Shown: piece after piece, positions 12,266-24,185 of the stretch | Layout of the letters: every line of letters starts with the position of its first letter | Position numbering within the stretch: position 1 is the first letter of the stretch | Source of the DNA: Straminergon stramineum | Lineage: Eukaryota; Streptophyta; Bryopsida; Hypnales; Calliergonaceae | Length of the DNA: 64,000 nt | Assembly: GCA_963920665.1 (NCBI GenBank) | Contig: OY987263.1 | Coordinates: 28,880,547 to 28,944,546 of the forward strand | Direction: 5' to 3' | Notes under the pieces: generated by a model | Told to the model about the DNA's origin: nothing | The model's input: the letters and a program-made list of their open reading frames with translations, nothing else | Databases searched by the model: none | Translations under genes and position numbers: made by a program

Positions 12266-12912
12266 TCCCTAAATGCCCAAGACCTTTTTGGAGCTTTTTG
12301 AGGAATTTGTTCTAAATTGAAGAAAAAGCCAACATTTTGATAAACTTTATAATTAAAAAAAACCCGGAACCATACAAATTCAAAATAGATATGTTAGAGA
12401 TCATTTAGGAAAAGATAGCACAACAAAATCACTTATAGATCAAAAGATTATAATGTTTGATCATGAGGGTGTTAAAATTGCAAAAGTGACTTGAAGTCTT
12501 TCGCTCCTCTTTTCACATGTCAAATCTAAAAGGTTGGTCACCAAAAAACTATGAAGTTAAAGGGCCAAACATGCATAACTCCAATCAATTTATGGTTTCT
12601 CAAAATCTACTCTACAATTTTTTTAAATGAATTTCTAATGTGGTTTTTCTTCCAAGATCTAGTGTATTTGAAGCTAATTTCTAAGAGCCCTTGATAATAC
12701 GGAAAGGCAAGATAGCAATGGACACCCCTATACAAAATCTTGAATAGAAAAATCATAGTCAGTCATTTTCAAGATCGTTTTTTTGATGCTTAAACTAGAC
12801 TTCAAAAAGAAGTTTTCAAAAATAAAACAACTAATATTAGCAACTTGGTTAGGTTTCATTTAATTTCAAAGTTTTGCAAACACCAGATTTGGGTGCCTTG
12901 GGCATTTAGAGG
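12266..12912 (-). mobile_element. TTAA family B copy 3
   Basis: A 647-bp element between TTAA at 12262-12265 and 12913-12916. Ends are TCCCTAAATGCCCAAGAC and, reverse-complemented, CCTCTAAATGCCCAAGGC. It is uninterrupted and serves as the reference empty site for the nested insertion at 7646-8406. Non-coding. Confidence 0.85.
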
Positions 12913-13541
12913 TTAATACTAGTATGGAGTACTATATTCATATTAAAAGAAAAAACGTGATACTTGGACAACTCTGATCAAAACCTTACTTCCCCACTTT
13001 TCACAGACCTCCCAAAACTTTTGCAAGCCAACAATTCCAATTTTCTCCTATTGCAACCATTACACACTTTCATGTAGAATTTCAAATCCCTCCCCCCCCT
13101 TTTTATGCAAGGTTTGGCCCATTGATTCTAGAAATCCGCCCTAAATTGCAAACATGTTACGTTAATAATGCTCGCAAGGTTTGCGAACCCTCCCCTCGCA
13201 ATGCAAGCAATATAGTCACAGAGCTCAAGGTCTGACTGTAGCTGATGCTGGTGTTTCGCCTCAAACCCTAATCGCTCGAGGTTCTGCGCAGGAGTTTCGA
13301 TTGCGTCGACCGTTTGCGAATAAACTACCGGCAAGCAATTTATTAGAAGCAGACGCCCTCTCACTCGTCTCGTATATATCTTAACCTTGGTATGCCCCCT
13401 GTTGTATGTTATGGAAATGGATATAGTGAGTTGATAAGATATTCCGACCTTGTGATTTGTGATTTGCTAGCACGCCAATTTAAAGCAAAGAGGGAGATTA
13501 TGCTGGCGTTTAGGGATTGACAGCAAGAGATCTCATGTTTT

Positions 13542-14057
13542 GAGCTAGATTGAATTTCGGAGGCTTCTAGGCCACGACTGTTGATTGTGAGCCCGGAGAA
13601 TGACATTTTGAGTCTGCAGTCGGATTTTCTACTCCCGGAGTGAGGAATTTCTTGAGCTAGATTGAATGCGGATACTTTTGAGCCACAACTGATATTGAAA
13701 GTGATCGGAGGTCCGGATGACATTTTAGGGCTACTGTCGGAATTTCTGTATCCGTAGTGAGTAATTTTGAGCTAGATTGAATGTGGAGGCTTAACCACAT
13801 TATTCCAGATGCATGTGACTGTAATCGATCAAACCTTTATTCGATTCGGCCATTTGTGCAATGCAAGGCCATTCATCCTGTACAAGCCACCATCTTCCAG
13901 GTAGCTAGCCAGCACAAGGGCTGATCGAAATTTAGCTAGGTCACCGTCAATGACTCTCGTTTGCAGCACCAGCTTGTTGAGTCACAACTTTTATTGAGTG
14001 ATGGTGAGCCCGGAATGACATTTCAGGGCTGCAGTCGGAATTGGAGTGAGGAATTGG
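13542..14057 (+). repeat. Three-unit tandem repeat upstream of the coiled-coil gene
   Basis: Units begin with GAGCTAGATTGAAT at 13542, 13654 and 13769 and share the phrases GAGTGAGGAATT and GGA(A)TGACATTT; the period is 112-115 bases. The third unit is split: about 185 unrelated bases (13794-13977) separate its start from its remainder at 13978-14057. The array lies 340 bases upstream of the start codon of the next gene, in what is probably its leader or first intron. Confidence 0.7.
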
Positions 14058-14396
14058 CCTTAGACGGTGGCAAAATAAGGTGTTCTGCGTACTTGATCGA
14101 TTTTAGGGTTTCATATGCTTGGCTAGATTTCAGGCGATGTGAATTTGGTGCTGAGATTGATTGATTGCTGCCCTTTTGTTTTTTCAATCATTGGTGGTCT
14201 ACACTGTTGGATATTGAATTGGAGCCATCGGCGATGTTGATGCAGGCTCTATCGTCATTTGGCATGTATTGAACATCGTAGTGCACATCATTTACCAGTC
14301 ACGTATTTACAAAGGAGATAGAGGTGTGGTTCCATGAGTGAGAAGTTGCACGTAGCAATAAGATCAGCGACGGACAAGGTTGTATGACTGGCAGGT

Positions 14397-15821
14397 ATGG
14401 CTCAAGTGCCATGTGGAGCACGCATTGGATTTTTGGTCGCTGCCATCATCTTCGTAATTGTTCAGGTAAATTCACTTCATATACCGAGAGTCCTATGCAT
14501 TGGGCAGAAAATGTATTTTCCCTATTGGAATCAATGCTGTTTGTGGTTTTCTGAGGATTCATCAGAAAGTCTCAGACTCAGAACAGCGAGATATTGTTGT
14601 GTCGCACTCCTGAAGGATCATAAGCAGGGAATTAACAAGCTGGAATGGTTGGAATGGAGACAGATGCGCTTGTTTGCTGCAGAGCAGAAGTATGCACTTC
14701 AAGCAACTTCTTCTGTGAGTTTTGATTCTCTATCTCTCGTCAGATGAATTTTGATGTGTCAACCTTGTGAGAGCTTGATGTCGTTATGGTGAAACGTGTA
14801 TGAAATGTACACAGATGAGAACAATTTGGTTGTTATCATGATGGTTAACACGTGCGATGTTGGACGGATGGGCGAATCGCTTGCAGGTAGAATTTGAAGA
14901 ATACTGTCAAAAGGAATTGCGGGAACTTGGTGATAAATTGTTAACGCAACAAACTAAACTTGCGTACTTAGAAGGTTGTCTCTTCTATGGAGCAGTTCTT
15001 CTTGTACATTTTTGAGCGGGTTGGGATTGTATTTTGGGGGATGGCTGCCTTTCTTTAGCTAGCCACTCGAATTACGCATGTGAATCGGAAAGAGCTGTTT
15101 CTAAAATAAGAAAGGGTGACTTTGGTCTTGGGTTTTTATACGTGCTATAACATGTATACTGTGATAACGTCGTTATTTCTCGTGCAGAGGAGAAAATCCG
15201 GCTTCAGAGGGAGAATGGAAAGTTGGTCAGTGAGCTTGAGACGAGTCAAAGTAAGTGATCGTCTTGCAGAATGTACCTTGGAGTAGTAAGCAAAAGTTCT
15301 ATGTGTAGCACATGAGAGTACAAGTCTTAGCCCCTAAAGGATCAAGGATTCATTGTTTTAAATTGACGAATTTGCTTGATGATATTGTAAAAATTATAAT
15401 TTAGATGAAGCCAAATTTTATTTCATCAGAATCAGTGTAGATCATTGCATGTGTTGGTCAATAAATAAATAAAATTGGACCAACAACACTACTTGTATGA
15501 CCTACTCAAAATGCTAATAAATATGAGGCCCAATTTGGAATTAGGCCTGGAGTATTCATGATTAAAAAGGACCAATTCGATTGATCATACTATGAAAATT
15601 ATGTGTCATCAGATGGGGCCAAATTTTATATCACTCCCCACTTGACCTCAAAAATGCTAAAGAAAACATGAGACTCAATTCAGTCCTCTGTCATCATTGA
15701 ACCTTGATATTCTCTATAAATCAGGTTCGGAGAACTAATTTGTGTAACCATCGCAGCTGTTTCCGTTGCCTCTTCAGCCAAACGTGGGATGCTAAATTGG
15801 AGAAAATTGATTACGGACTAG
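14397..15821 (+). CDS. Small membrane-anchored coiled-coil protein, five exons, family not recognised
   Basis: Five exons join in one open frame: 14397-14465, 14556-14714, 14887-14974, 15188-15250 and 15757-15821 (444 nt, 147 residues). Each intron begins GT and ends AG, and phases match at each junction (0, 0, 1, 1). The start codon opens the only frame compatible with exon 2. Residues 10-23 (IGFLVAAIIFVIVQ) form one membrane segment. Residues about 45-130 are charged and helix-favouring, with heptad-like spacing (KLEWLEWRQMRLF, then EKIRLQRENGKLVSELE), so a coiled coil on the membrane surface is likely. The fifth exon is short and basic. I recognise no family and assign no function. The exon 1/2 junction has the weakest acceptor (TTTTCTGAG). 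Intron 4 contains a decayed element with a CCCCTAAAGGATCAAGG end. Confidence 0.65.
15331..15720. repeat. Decayed TTAA-type element within intron 4
   Basis: Begins TTAG-CCCCTAAAGGATCAAGG, very like the terminus of the 21501-22223 element, with TTAG in place of TTAA. The far end near 15705 (ACCTTGATATTCTC) resembles a damaged partner terminus. Two interior blocks sharing GGCCAAATTTTAT-like text form a direct repeat of about 220 bases. Assignment is tentative. Confidence 0.35.
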
Positions 15822-17675
15822 GTATGTGTAAGAACAGGCTTGTTATGAGAAATATTATTATATAGCTATGGGAATATCGAGGCATGTTGTTTCTAGTAGA
15901 ACAAGGTTGTACTTTCACGACACAAGACATCACTTCACTAGCTTGATCTTGTCCGAGAATGCTCAGCAAAGGATGCTCAGCGAAGGGACTAATAAGGAGG
16001 ACACCGTAACTTCAAAGGACATGTGAGGTACGTGCACCTGAAAGCATCTTAAATAAGCATGTCTGTTGACTGTTATTGACCATTGTAAGAAGATTGTAAT
16101 GCTAGTTAGCATGAATTTTTGGAAGCCAGATGAACAAAATATGAATTTTGAAAGTTTTGATTAATGGTGTATCCAAAATTGACCCTAGGTTTTCATGTTC
16201 ACATGTTCAGAAATTGTACATTTTAGGATCTCTAGGCTTCACTTTTTGAGTAAGGGTCACAATGAGGTGTAGTTACGTTACTCTCTTGAGATTAACTATG
16301 CTCTCCATATCCAATGAATGATTGCCCCGTCTACAAAAATGAGCTACATCAAGGTTATGTTATGCAGTAAAAATCTCGTTACTATCTCGCTCTGTTTATT
16401 GTGGACTAGGTAAAGTGGAAGTAAACCCTTGTTACGAGCTAATACACCAAGAGATTAAATGTCAAGGGATGTTTTTTTCATAATGGGGTTGGAGTTCAGA
16501 CATATCTTTAATGGTTGGATCTTGTTCAATCATTCTCATTCAACGGTCTCAAATGGACACCATAACTGTAAAATAGGATAAGACTATGAGATGTAACTAT
16601 ATGCTTCATATCCGTGCTCTTCATATCTACTGAGGTTATGTTGCTTATATGCCTGCTGTTTCTTTGCAGATGTCCTCGTCTTTTTTCGGCGTCCTTGTCT
16701 TTTTGGATCCTCACATTTCTACGATGTTATCAAAATGTGAATTGCCGTGCTTCAAAGCAGAGTCTGCCAGACCAACTTTCTGACGTATTTGCAAGTCAAA
16801 TCCTTGCACACGCATTTGTTCCAAGCATGATTCAGGTTACTGGATATAATCGCACAGCTCTTGTTCTTTGTTATTTTCAAATAGTATCAGTCGAAAGAAA
16901 TACTCGCTCTGCTTGAAAGTATTGTTGGATCAATAGGTTTTTGTATGAAATCTCTGAACATATTACGACAATCAGATTTGCTGAAATGGTGGACAATACG
17001 AAGTGTGGGCTGATAGAGATACACTTTAAAAGATCTAATGTATGGTCTAACATTAAACCATCAATGGATTAAGGCCCATCAGAATATGTTCCAGGTCTCA
17101 TGTCCCAAGTTCCCATTCCTATCAAAATGTATCCATGGCAGCACTTTTGGAAAGTTTTGGCGTCTTAGGAAGTGGGACTTGAAGGCTGATATGGATTTTG
17201 AGTTTGGCTTGCTCTTGAGCCACCTCTGACCCACCTCTTGCTCCAAGTCGTACTTCGAATGAAGGTCAAGCTTTCAATTCTTTCTCCTAATTTGATGAGA
17301 TTCACTCTGATAATTTGTTTGCGAATAATAGATTCATACTCATACTCTTTCGTTGAAGCTTGCAATGTCAAAATCCGATGCATTTTGTGCTGAGTTATTT
17401 GAGGCAATTCATAAATTAAAGCAACTTTCTAATCAAAACTTACATTTTTTTCAATACTGTGCTCAAGTGCACATGATGATTGATAGGTATGAAGGATCTT
17501 GAAGCTCAGAGATAATGCTTACATTGTGACAAACACTCACCTAATTACTGATAATTCTTAGACAACAAATTGGCAATGTTAGGGGCATGAAAGTGTGACA
17601 TATCTAGGGTACATAACCCAGAGGGTTAACATCAATGCCAAGCATGCAACAGTAAATGGTGGGTTCACCCCGAAC
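15822..17675. other. Downstream of the coiled-coil gene
   Basis: Probably the 3' UTR followed by spacer DNA. A good acceptor (TTTCTTTGCAG) precedes 16671 and the frame 16614-16916 is open, but no matching donor or continuing exon was found. It could be an untranslated 3' exon. No other gene seen. Confidence 0.35.
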
Positions 17676-17935
17676 CATCACTCTGTGTTCACATCTCCAA
17701 AATCAATGTGTACATATGCTGAAGAAATAAAAACATTTTAGAAAATCTGTCCAAAATAGTTTTATCCTTCATAACTTTTGCATATTGTATCCAAATGTCA
17801 TGTTCTTTGGTGTGTTGGAACCTCCTTTCACTTGCCAATATGAAAATTTGACCAATCTAGAAATAGTAACTAGGAGCAATAGAAAAAAATAGTATTTGGG
17901 GGTTATCCACCTTAATGCCACTTTTATTGGTGTCA
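17676..17935 (+). repeat. Dispersed repeat R, copy 2
   Basis: Second copy of the repeat at 9630-9880, same orientation. It is followed directly by about 65 bases (17936-18000) matching the inner right part of TTAA family B, so repeats are packed end to end here. Confidence 0.6.
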
Positions 17936-18019
17936 TTTTCAAAATTGGATTTTTGATGCTAAAACTAGACTCCAAAAAGAATTCATCTTTAAGGGGCATT
18001 GTCATGTTGTAGTGAGTTT

Positions 18020-18285
18020 CATTTGTACTACTATGCCCTATGTTGTCACTATAGTATAATCAAATAAAAATAAATAGTAATTTTTTAATTCATAAAAACA
18101 TCTAACTTCAATATCTTTTTTGCCATGAATCAAAATGCCACAAAACAAAATCCATGCACACTTCCTCACAAAGAGCTTTGCAAATGGTAACCTGAAAACC
18201 ACTAGGGGACGTACAACTCCAAAGATCTCACCTTAAGAAACCAAACCAACAAAACAAAACAAAACAAGCTGCCTCATTTTAGGTG
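18020..18285. mobile_element. Foldback MITE family G, right-half fragment
   Basis: Resembles the right halves of 5020-5473 and 31954-32404: the shared run includes CCACAAAACAA, CATGCACAC, CAAAGAGCTTT and AGATCTCA, then the (CAAAA)n tract and GCTGCCT. The left arm is missing. Confidence 0.6.
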
Positions 18286-18935
18286 TTAATTTAAGGTATA
18301 GATTGTGATATTGATAGTGTTTGTAGATACTTTTTTTTTTCCTGTAAGACTTAATCAAGACTCCGTCTACTAAGTTAACCGGGTATGCCAGTCAAGCTGG
18401 AAGTTGGTTCTTCTTTGGTCATATGAGGTCCTTTCCAATGATGTGGATAATGCGGCAACCCATGCTTGCAAATTCTGTGTATATAAGTAATACAAGGGCT
18501 AATTTCTTTGAATGTAATTGTTGTGTTTCAGAACAAGAGTAATGACTTCTCAGTTTTCTCACTTTAGCAATTGGAAAGGGCGGTTGAATGTGGAGCTCAC
18601 AAGATTCTTGTACTGATTTCTTTTCTTTGAGGGATTGGCAAGTTACAATTGTAGATCTCAACCTGCAAAGCTTGCCTGCAAAGCTTGCCTGCAAGGCCAG
18701 TTCTCAACAAGCATTGTGAGATTACCTGGGCATCTGGGTGAGTGTCCATGATCATCAGGCTGTCTCAACGTCTGTCTGTCCTTGGGAGCATAAGCTTATG
18801 TCTGAGTCACTTTCCATGCCTCAAACTTGCACTTTCTTGTACCACAGATCCCTTGGTTCAAAGAGGTAGAGAATGAGTAGGTTCTCTTCAGTATAATTAT
18901 GGAGGTTCCGACACTGAATAATCAGTCTAGCTATA

Positions 18936-19016
18936 CTTCCTCTGTCTCAAAATAAATCCGTGGTTTTTAGTGGGGAACTGTAGGAGTACTATGGATTTAT
19001 TTTGAGGTAGAGGAAG
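18936..19016. mobile_element. Stowaway MITE
   Basis: An 81-bp hairpin with ends CTTCCTCTGTCTCAAAATAA and, reverse-complemented, CTTCCTCTACCTCAAAATAA. These match the Stowaway terminus (CTCCCTCYGTCCCAAAATAA type). TA lies on both sides (18934-18935 and 19017-19018), the expected target duplication. It abuts the next element with a gap of two bases. Confidence 0.9.
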
Positions 19017-19022
19017 TATTAA

Positions 19023-19244
19023 CCCTTAAACACCAAGGCGGACGTTTTTTGTCCAATGAATGACAAGGAATTCTCCTGCATAGGACAGAAGTGCAACTAT
19101 TCATCTTCGGAATTAGGGGTGAAAAGAGAAGATCTTCAACAGCAGTTTGACTCCCAATGATTATTTTTTATTTTTTTAAAGTAGATGATGTCACACGGTT
19201 CCAAAATGCCTAATTTCCACAGTCACCAGCCTGGCATTCAAGGG
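19023..19244 (+). mobile_element. TTAA family A copy 1 (222 bp MITE)
   Basis: TTAA at 19019-19022 and 19245-19248. Left end CCCTTAAACACCAAGGCGG; right end, reverse-complemented, CCCTTGAATGCCAGGCTGG. Two further copies occur at 30173-30393 and 31219-31441, sharing the inner phrases AAGTAGATGATGTCACAC and GTCCAATGAATGACAAGGA. Non-coding. Confidence 0.85.
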
Positions 19245-19837
19245 TTAAGACATGTACAGTATAGCAAAGTCCAAAACATATGCTAATTTTAGAAGGTCTT
19301 AAAGACAACTTCTTCAAACTATACTAAAATACTCCACTGAATTGAGAGACTTTTAATATTACATGCATGTCTCTAAGGTGGAAGCACCCAAAAATGTCAA
19401 TATGAGCAATTTAGCATAGTTGGAGGCACCTTTTGCTAGAAAAAATATTTTTGTAGTACTAGCAATAGAAAATCATGAATTAGATTTATTTTTCTCACAA
19501 TTTTCGGATATGGTATGTATTTTCAAAATCGCAACCCCCAAGACCACTAAATGTGTCACATAGGTGGACCTCAAATTGAAACCTAACACTTTTAGCAGTC
19601 AATTAATGAGCAATTTATAAGGGGACAATTTAATGACAATTTACAAGGAGACTTCAATGAAAGCCTAGGGACATTTCTAGAGAACTCTACTATACATTAA
19701 TGGAAACGGGGATGCTTTTGGGTGTTTCTACCTTATATGCAAAACTACACCTGATACGCCAAGAAGTGAAACATAGTGCAAACCACTTATGGACTAATTA
19801 AATAGTATGCTTCTATACAATTTTGATTGAAAATCAC

Positions 19838-20130
19838 TCCCTCTGTCCTAAAATAAGTGTCTTGGTTGGACCGCATGTTGTCTAAGGCCCCATGTTGGTC
19901 AAATAGTGTTATCAACTAGGAGTAATGTGAAAGTAGAGAGAAATAACATGCCAAGTTTCAAGAGAGGCGAGGGATGTTATTTCTTATAATGAGCCTCTAC
20001 TTTCACATTACTAGATATAAACTCAATGTTTTATAGTTCGAGCTTGGTCAACCATACTCAATCAAGGGTGTAGAAGAAGGGCATTTTTGTCCACAAATGG
20101 GCTCCATTGAGGATATGGAATGAAATAACT
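19838..20130. mobile_element. Damaged Stowaway-like MITE with internal hairpin
   Basis: The left end, ACTCCCTCTGTCCTAAAATA, is a textbook Stowaway terminus, but the right terminus is not recognisable. Inside, AGTAATGTGAAAGTAGAG (19921-19938) pairs perfectly with CTCTACTTTCACATTACT (about 19995-20012), and AGAAATAACAT pairs with ATGTTATTTCT, giving a strong inner hairpin. The right boundary is uncertain. Confidence 0.5.
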
Positions 20131-20693
20131 TAGAATATAATTGTTTTTTTATTCTTATTTACTAGTGATGCAATTTTCTCACGTGGGCCAAAAAAAGGCC
20201 TCCATATTAGAATTATGTAAAAACATTCGAGCTTAAGTGAATTTGTTGAAATTGTATCCGATGGTTGTAGTCAGCATTCCTTGCTAAATAAATAATTAAA
20301 TTTGGCAAATGTGATTTAAAAGATGCTGAAAAATAGAAATATTTGTTTCCTTCCCATACAACTTACATTTTGGAAAAATTAATATCCCCAAAATTTAGGG
20401 TATTTTTTTAGAAATAATTTTTGTTGACTTTGACCCTTGGATACAATATTTGATAATATTTCCCATTGATAATTCTTTTTGTAGCCAATACCTAATTAAA
20501 GGGTTATGAAGAGGATTGGAATAATAAGGATTGCCCAATTATATAGGAAGGAATTGAACTCAAGAAGGGGCTACTTCATAATGCAAAATTTGTGTGGAAA
20601 AGAGCCTTTTCAACTCTGTAGTAGGCCAAGAATTGTATAAGGGGCTCAAAAGTATGTCATGATTATCCAAACCATGTGGCCACTAGGTTCATG

Positions 20694-20869
20694 ATGGCTT
20701 AGTTATGGAGGATGGATAGCACATGCTTCCTACAAATTTTTGCACGCCAAGTGGTCACTACTAAGCCAAGTGACCACAAGAGTTATGATGGTTCAAGATG
20801 GCTTAGTCATGGAAGAAGGCTGGGACACACTTCCCACAAGTTTCTACATACCAAGTGGCCACTACCAAC
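20694..20869 (+). repeat. Two-unit tandem repeat, period about 107
   Basis: Two copies of a roughly 70-base block beginning GGCTTAGT(T/C)ATGGA and ending CCAAGTGG(T/C)CACTAC, at about 20694-20762 and 20801-20869. Flanking phrases TTATGAAGAGGATTGGAATAAT (about 20508) and AATGAAGAGGGTTGGAAAAATAA (about 20986) form another direct repeat. No gene. Confidence 0.6.
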
Positions 20870-21500
20870 TTCTAGTGTTCTTATGTGGTGGTACTAATGA
20901 TGATGTAGACAACCTCATACTCATCTAAATTATTGAGAAATCTCAAGGTCCCCTTTGAGGTTTAATATCCTCCTAATGAAGAATAATGAAGAGGGTTGGA
21001 AAAATAATGATTACCCAATTATTTAGCAAATGAGGTGTACTCATGTAGCTTTTGTGTTGCATGAGAGAACCCCTACAACAACACGCTAAAAGGTCTAGAC
21101 ACAATGAGTGGCTAGGCCAAGGCTATGGCAATGGCCCATGACAAGCATGTCGAGGTAGAAAAAATGGCCAGCGACTACAAAATTTAGAGAGTGTCCTAGC
21201 AAATGGAGGGGCTCACTTGTGGCTAGGTATAGATTGTGGATGTCCTTTTGACACAAGTTTTGATGTACTGAACCTCTACTTTCCCTTCACAATGACAATG
21301 GTTGTGATGAGGTGGCAGCCTTCAATCTTCAGCCTTGTGCATCTCCATATTGTTGTATCCCAATCTAGTGGTATCGTGGGGAACACGAAGAGCATGGAAG
21401 CCATGGTCTTGAGCAATGAACAAAAAAAAATCAATTGGCGCTTTTCTTTGGTGCTACCACTATGGAGATGCCTTGAGTTCTTCCTATGACTAATAATTAA

Positions 21501-22223
21501 TCCCCAAAGAACCAAATGACCGTTGAACATATGCAAGTGATCTGTAGTAGGTGTCTATGAAGTCATTTTTTAATGGATGTTCTTCAAATTTTGATGTAAG
21601 GTGTGAATATGTACACCCAAAATAGAAATTTAATTTTTTTTCGATTGGGTGCCTGGATCAAAAGTTATGTTGCTCTAAACTTTTAAGACAACCGAGCAAC
21701 TTTGGGCAACATTTGTAGAACTCCTCCTACAATTTTGAAATTTGGTAGACAGTTTATATGACATAAGATTCAAATGTCCAAAAAAATAACTAGGTTTAGT
21801 GTAAAATCTTGGTCAAAGAGGAGTTAAAGTTTGTTGGCCCTATTGGGCAAGATTGGAAGAAAATTCTTCTAATTTCAAACATTATAATCTTTCAATTTGT
21901 GTTGTTCAAGTCTCTGAAATTTTTTCCACACATTTCCATAGTAGTCCAATACAAATTTCACTACTAGAAAATTCAATTTTTTTTGTTGTTTTGGTCGTGT
22001 TGATCCGGTCACTATTTTGATGATTTTGACAAAAATCTATTGAAAATCAACAGAATAGTGACTAGATCAACGGGACCAAAACAACAAAAAAATTGAATTT
22101 TCTAGTAGTATTTTTACATTTGAATTTTTGAAATAAAGATTTTCTTTTGTTTTTTTTCTCACTACCCTAAAAAGTGGTAGTTTTCACAATTTTTGCCCAA
22201 AATGTGCCTTGGTCCTTTAGGGT
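21501..22223 (+). mobile_element. TTAA family D element with nested CACTA hairpin
   Basis: TTAA at 21497-21500 and 22224-22227. Left end TCCCCAAAGAACCAAATG; right end, reverse-complemented, ACCCTAAAGGACCAAGGC. The inverted ends agree at most positions, less well than in families A-C. The 152-bp hairpin at 21959-22110 lies inside. Non-coding. Confidence 0.55.
21959..22110. mobile_element. CACTA-type hairpin MITE
   Basis: A 152-bp near-palindrome. It starts CACTACTAGAAAATTC and ends GAATTTTCTAGTAGTA, the termini expected of CACTA elements apart from the last base. TTT lies on both sides (21956-21958 and 22111-22113), consistent with a 3-bp target duplication. The arms are about 65 bases and pair with only a few mismatches around a short loop near 22030-22040, so a transcript would fold into a long hairpin. 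Confidence 0.75.
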
Positions 22224-22227
22224 TTAA

Positions 22228-24181
22228 GTACAACAAAAGGTGGAAGACCAATTGATGAATTGGTTCTAAGCTAGGTACATATTTTTGGCAATTTGTTGCC
22301 CAAATTTGATGTGGTTGAGATGTTAACGACACAAATATGAAATATAGGACTTTTGAATGTTTTTGTGAAGCATCCAAACCAATTTGCCAACTCCATCTAA
22401 GCCCATTGTGTAGATTCAACATTTCTTCTTATTGTAGTATTTAAACTACGTAATTGAAATGAATAAAATAGTACTTGATTACTTTAAAATATCATAAACA
22501 AGCATCTTCATTTTGCACTTGAATGCCATATGAGTGATTTATAAAAATCCAAAAAATTTGCACCGGTTCCAAGTGGATCCACAACTTTGTAAAAAAACAT
22601 TCATAATCGTTTTCAATACCCCCCCCCCCCCTTATGTGAATAGGGTCTAGTGATGGACATATTTTCTTTAGATTTTTCAAGATGAAAAGGTTCACCGATT
22701 TTTGCTAGTTCTATTTTCAAAATTTGATTGTACAATTCTAACTACCATGGCAAAAACTAGCAATCTAAATTTGTCTGTAGTGAGAACATTTGACAACTTT
22801 GTTGAGCAAAATGTCAGTTATTTGGTGGCCCTATCTTCCAAGGAGTTGCTCCTAAGGTAACACATTCTTTTGAGATTTGATTTAATGCAAACATGGCTAC
22901 AAAGAAAAAAATGTTGGAATCTAACTACATTGACCAAGAAATTGTTGAATTTTTTTAAACAAATCATGTACAAAGTTCAAAAAAGAGCGGCCAACACCAC
23001 TCTCATTAATCTTCGACCATGCATGAGAATGTGACTATTACTAAATCTACATCCAACCCCAACCTCCTTTGATGTATAAATTAGAATAACAAAGTTAATG
23101 TTGAAATACAAATAAGAGTTGAAGGTTTAGGATGCATACAAAGTTCACGTCAATCTCTTGTGGAAAATTAGCAAGAGGTTAGCAATTGAACAAAATGAGT
23201 ATTTTCATGAAGGTGTAAGCAACACTATCTCTAGATATTAGTGCTTAATGTGCTACCAAAACTAAAAAAGTAGGACACACATAACAAAAGATGAAGACAA
23301 CGCTCCCAATAGGTAGTTGCGGAGTATTCCATCATAGAGATCATAAGCCTTCTTTTGCACATGTCATGAGAAGAACAAAAAAAATGTGAGGTCTCACTTC
23401 TTTTAAAATATAGTCTTCATGGATACACAAGTGGCATAAATGCTACAGCCCATCCTCTAAAGAGAGAAGTCTACAACATAATCACGTTGTGAGAGACCAA
23501 GAAAATTTCAAACAACCAAAACCTAACAAACCTATGCATTTAGGTCATAATGGTGATCCACAACTCCTACCTACTCATCATAGTTTGCAGAGTGTGGAAA
23601 GTTCTCTAATTTGAAGATTTTCTAGAAATACATCTCAATAATCAATTGGAAGTGGATATTGAGTGGGTTACGCAATTTGCTCTTGAAAGGTCAATAAATT
23701 GAAACAACATTCATTCTTGATGTTGCCAAGGACATGGAAAACCACCACTTCCACCAATAGAAAGCACTCAAGGAATCCTTTCACTTGTGGAACCATGTTA
23801 GCTTCCAAGTCTCTCTACATTTTGTGTTAGGGGATTTAGGTCAAATAAAATATTTATATATTTGTTAGCATTGTTCACTATGGTCAATTTAAACATTCAT
23901 TGTTGCATTTCCTACATATACATGTCTAAGACAAGGGGCACGAGCTTTTTTTTACCACAATTAGAAATTGTTTTAAGCTCACAATAGAAATTGAGTAGGA
24001 TGTGCAAGTGTTTGCTAAAGCTCTCTTCAAAATCCAACTGCAACCAATATTGCAAGTAAATGATTTGAAGTGTGTCCAAGACGACATGGTTTGGGAATTT
24101 GTCATTGAGGTCCTTCAACAACTATTAAGCTGTGCTTGCAACTAATATGACAATTTAAATGAGAAGCGCATGTTCAATAAA
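22228..24181. other. AT-rich intergenic DNA
   Basis: No gene supported. Includes a C13 homopolymer at 22619-22631. Open frames of 60-90 codons are scattered and unrelated to known domains. Confidence 0.4.
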
Positions 24182-24185
24182 TTAA

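Noticed and set aside
22619..22631. C13 tract considered as functional
   Set aside because: Isolated homopolymer without symmetrical context; length may even be a sequencing artefact.
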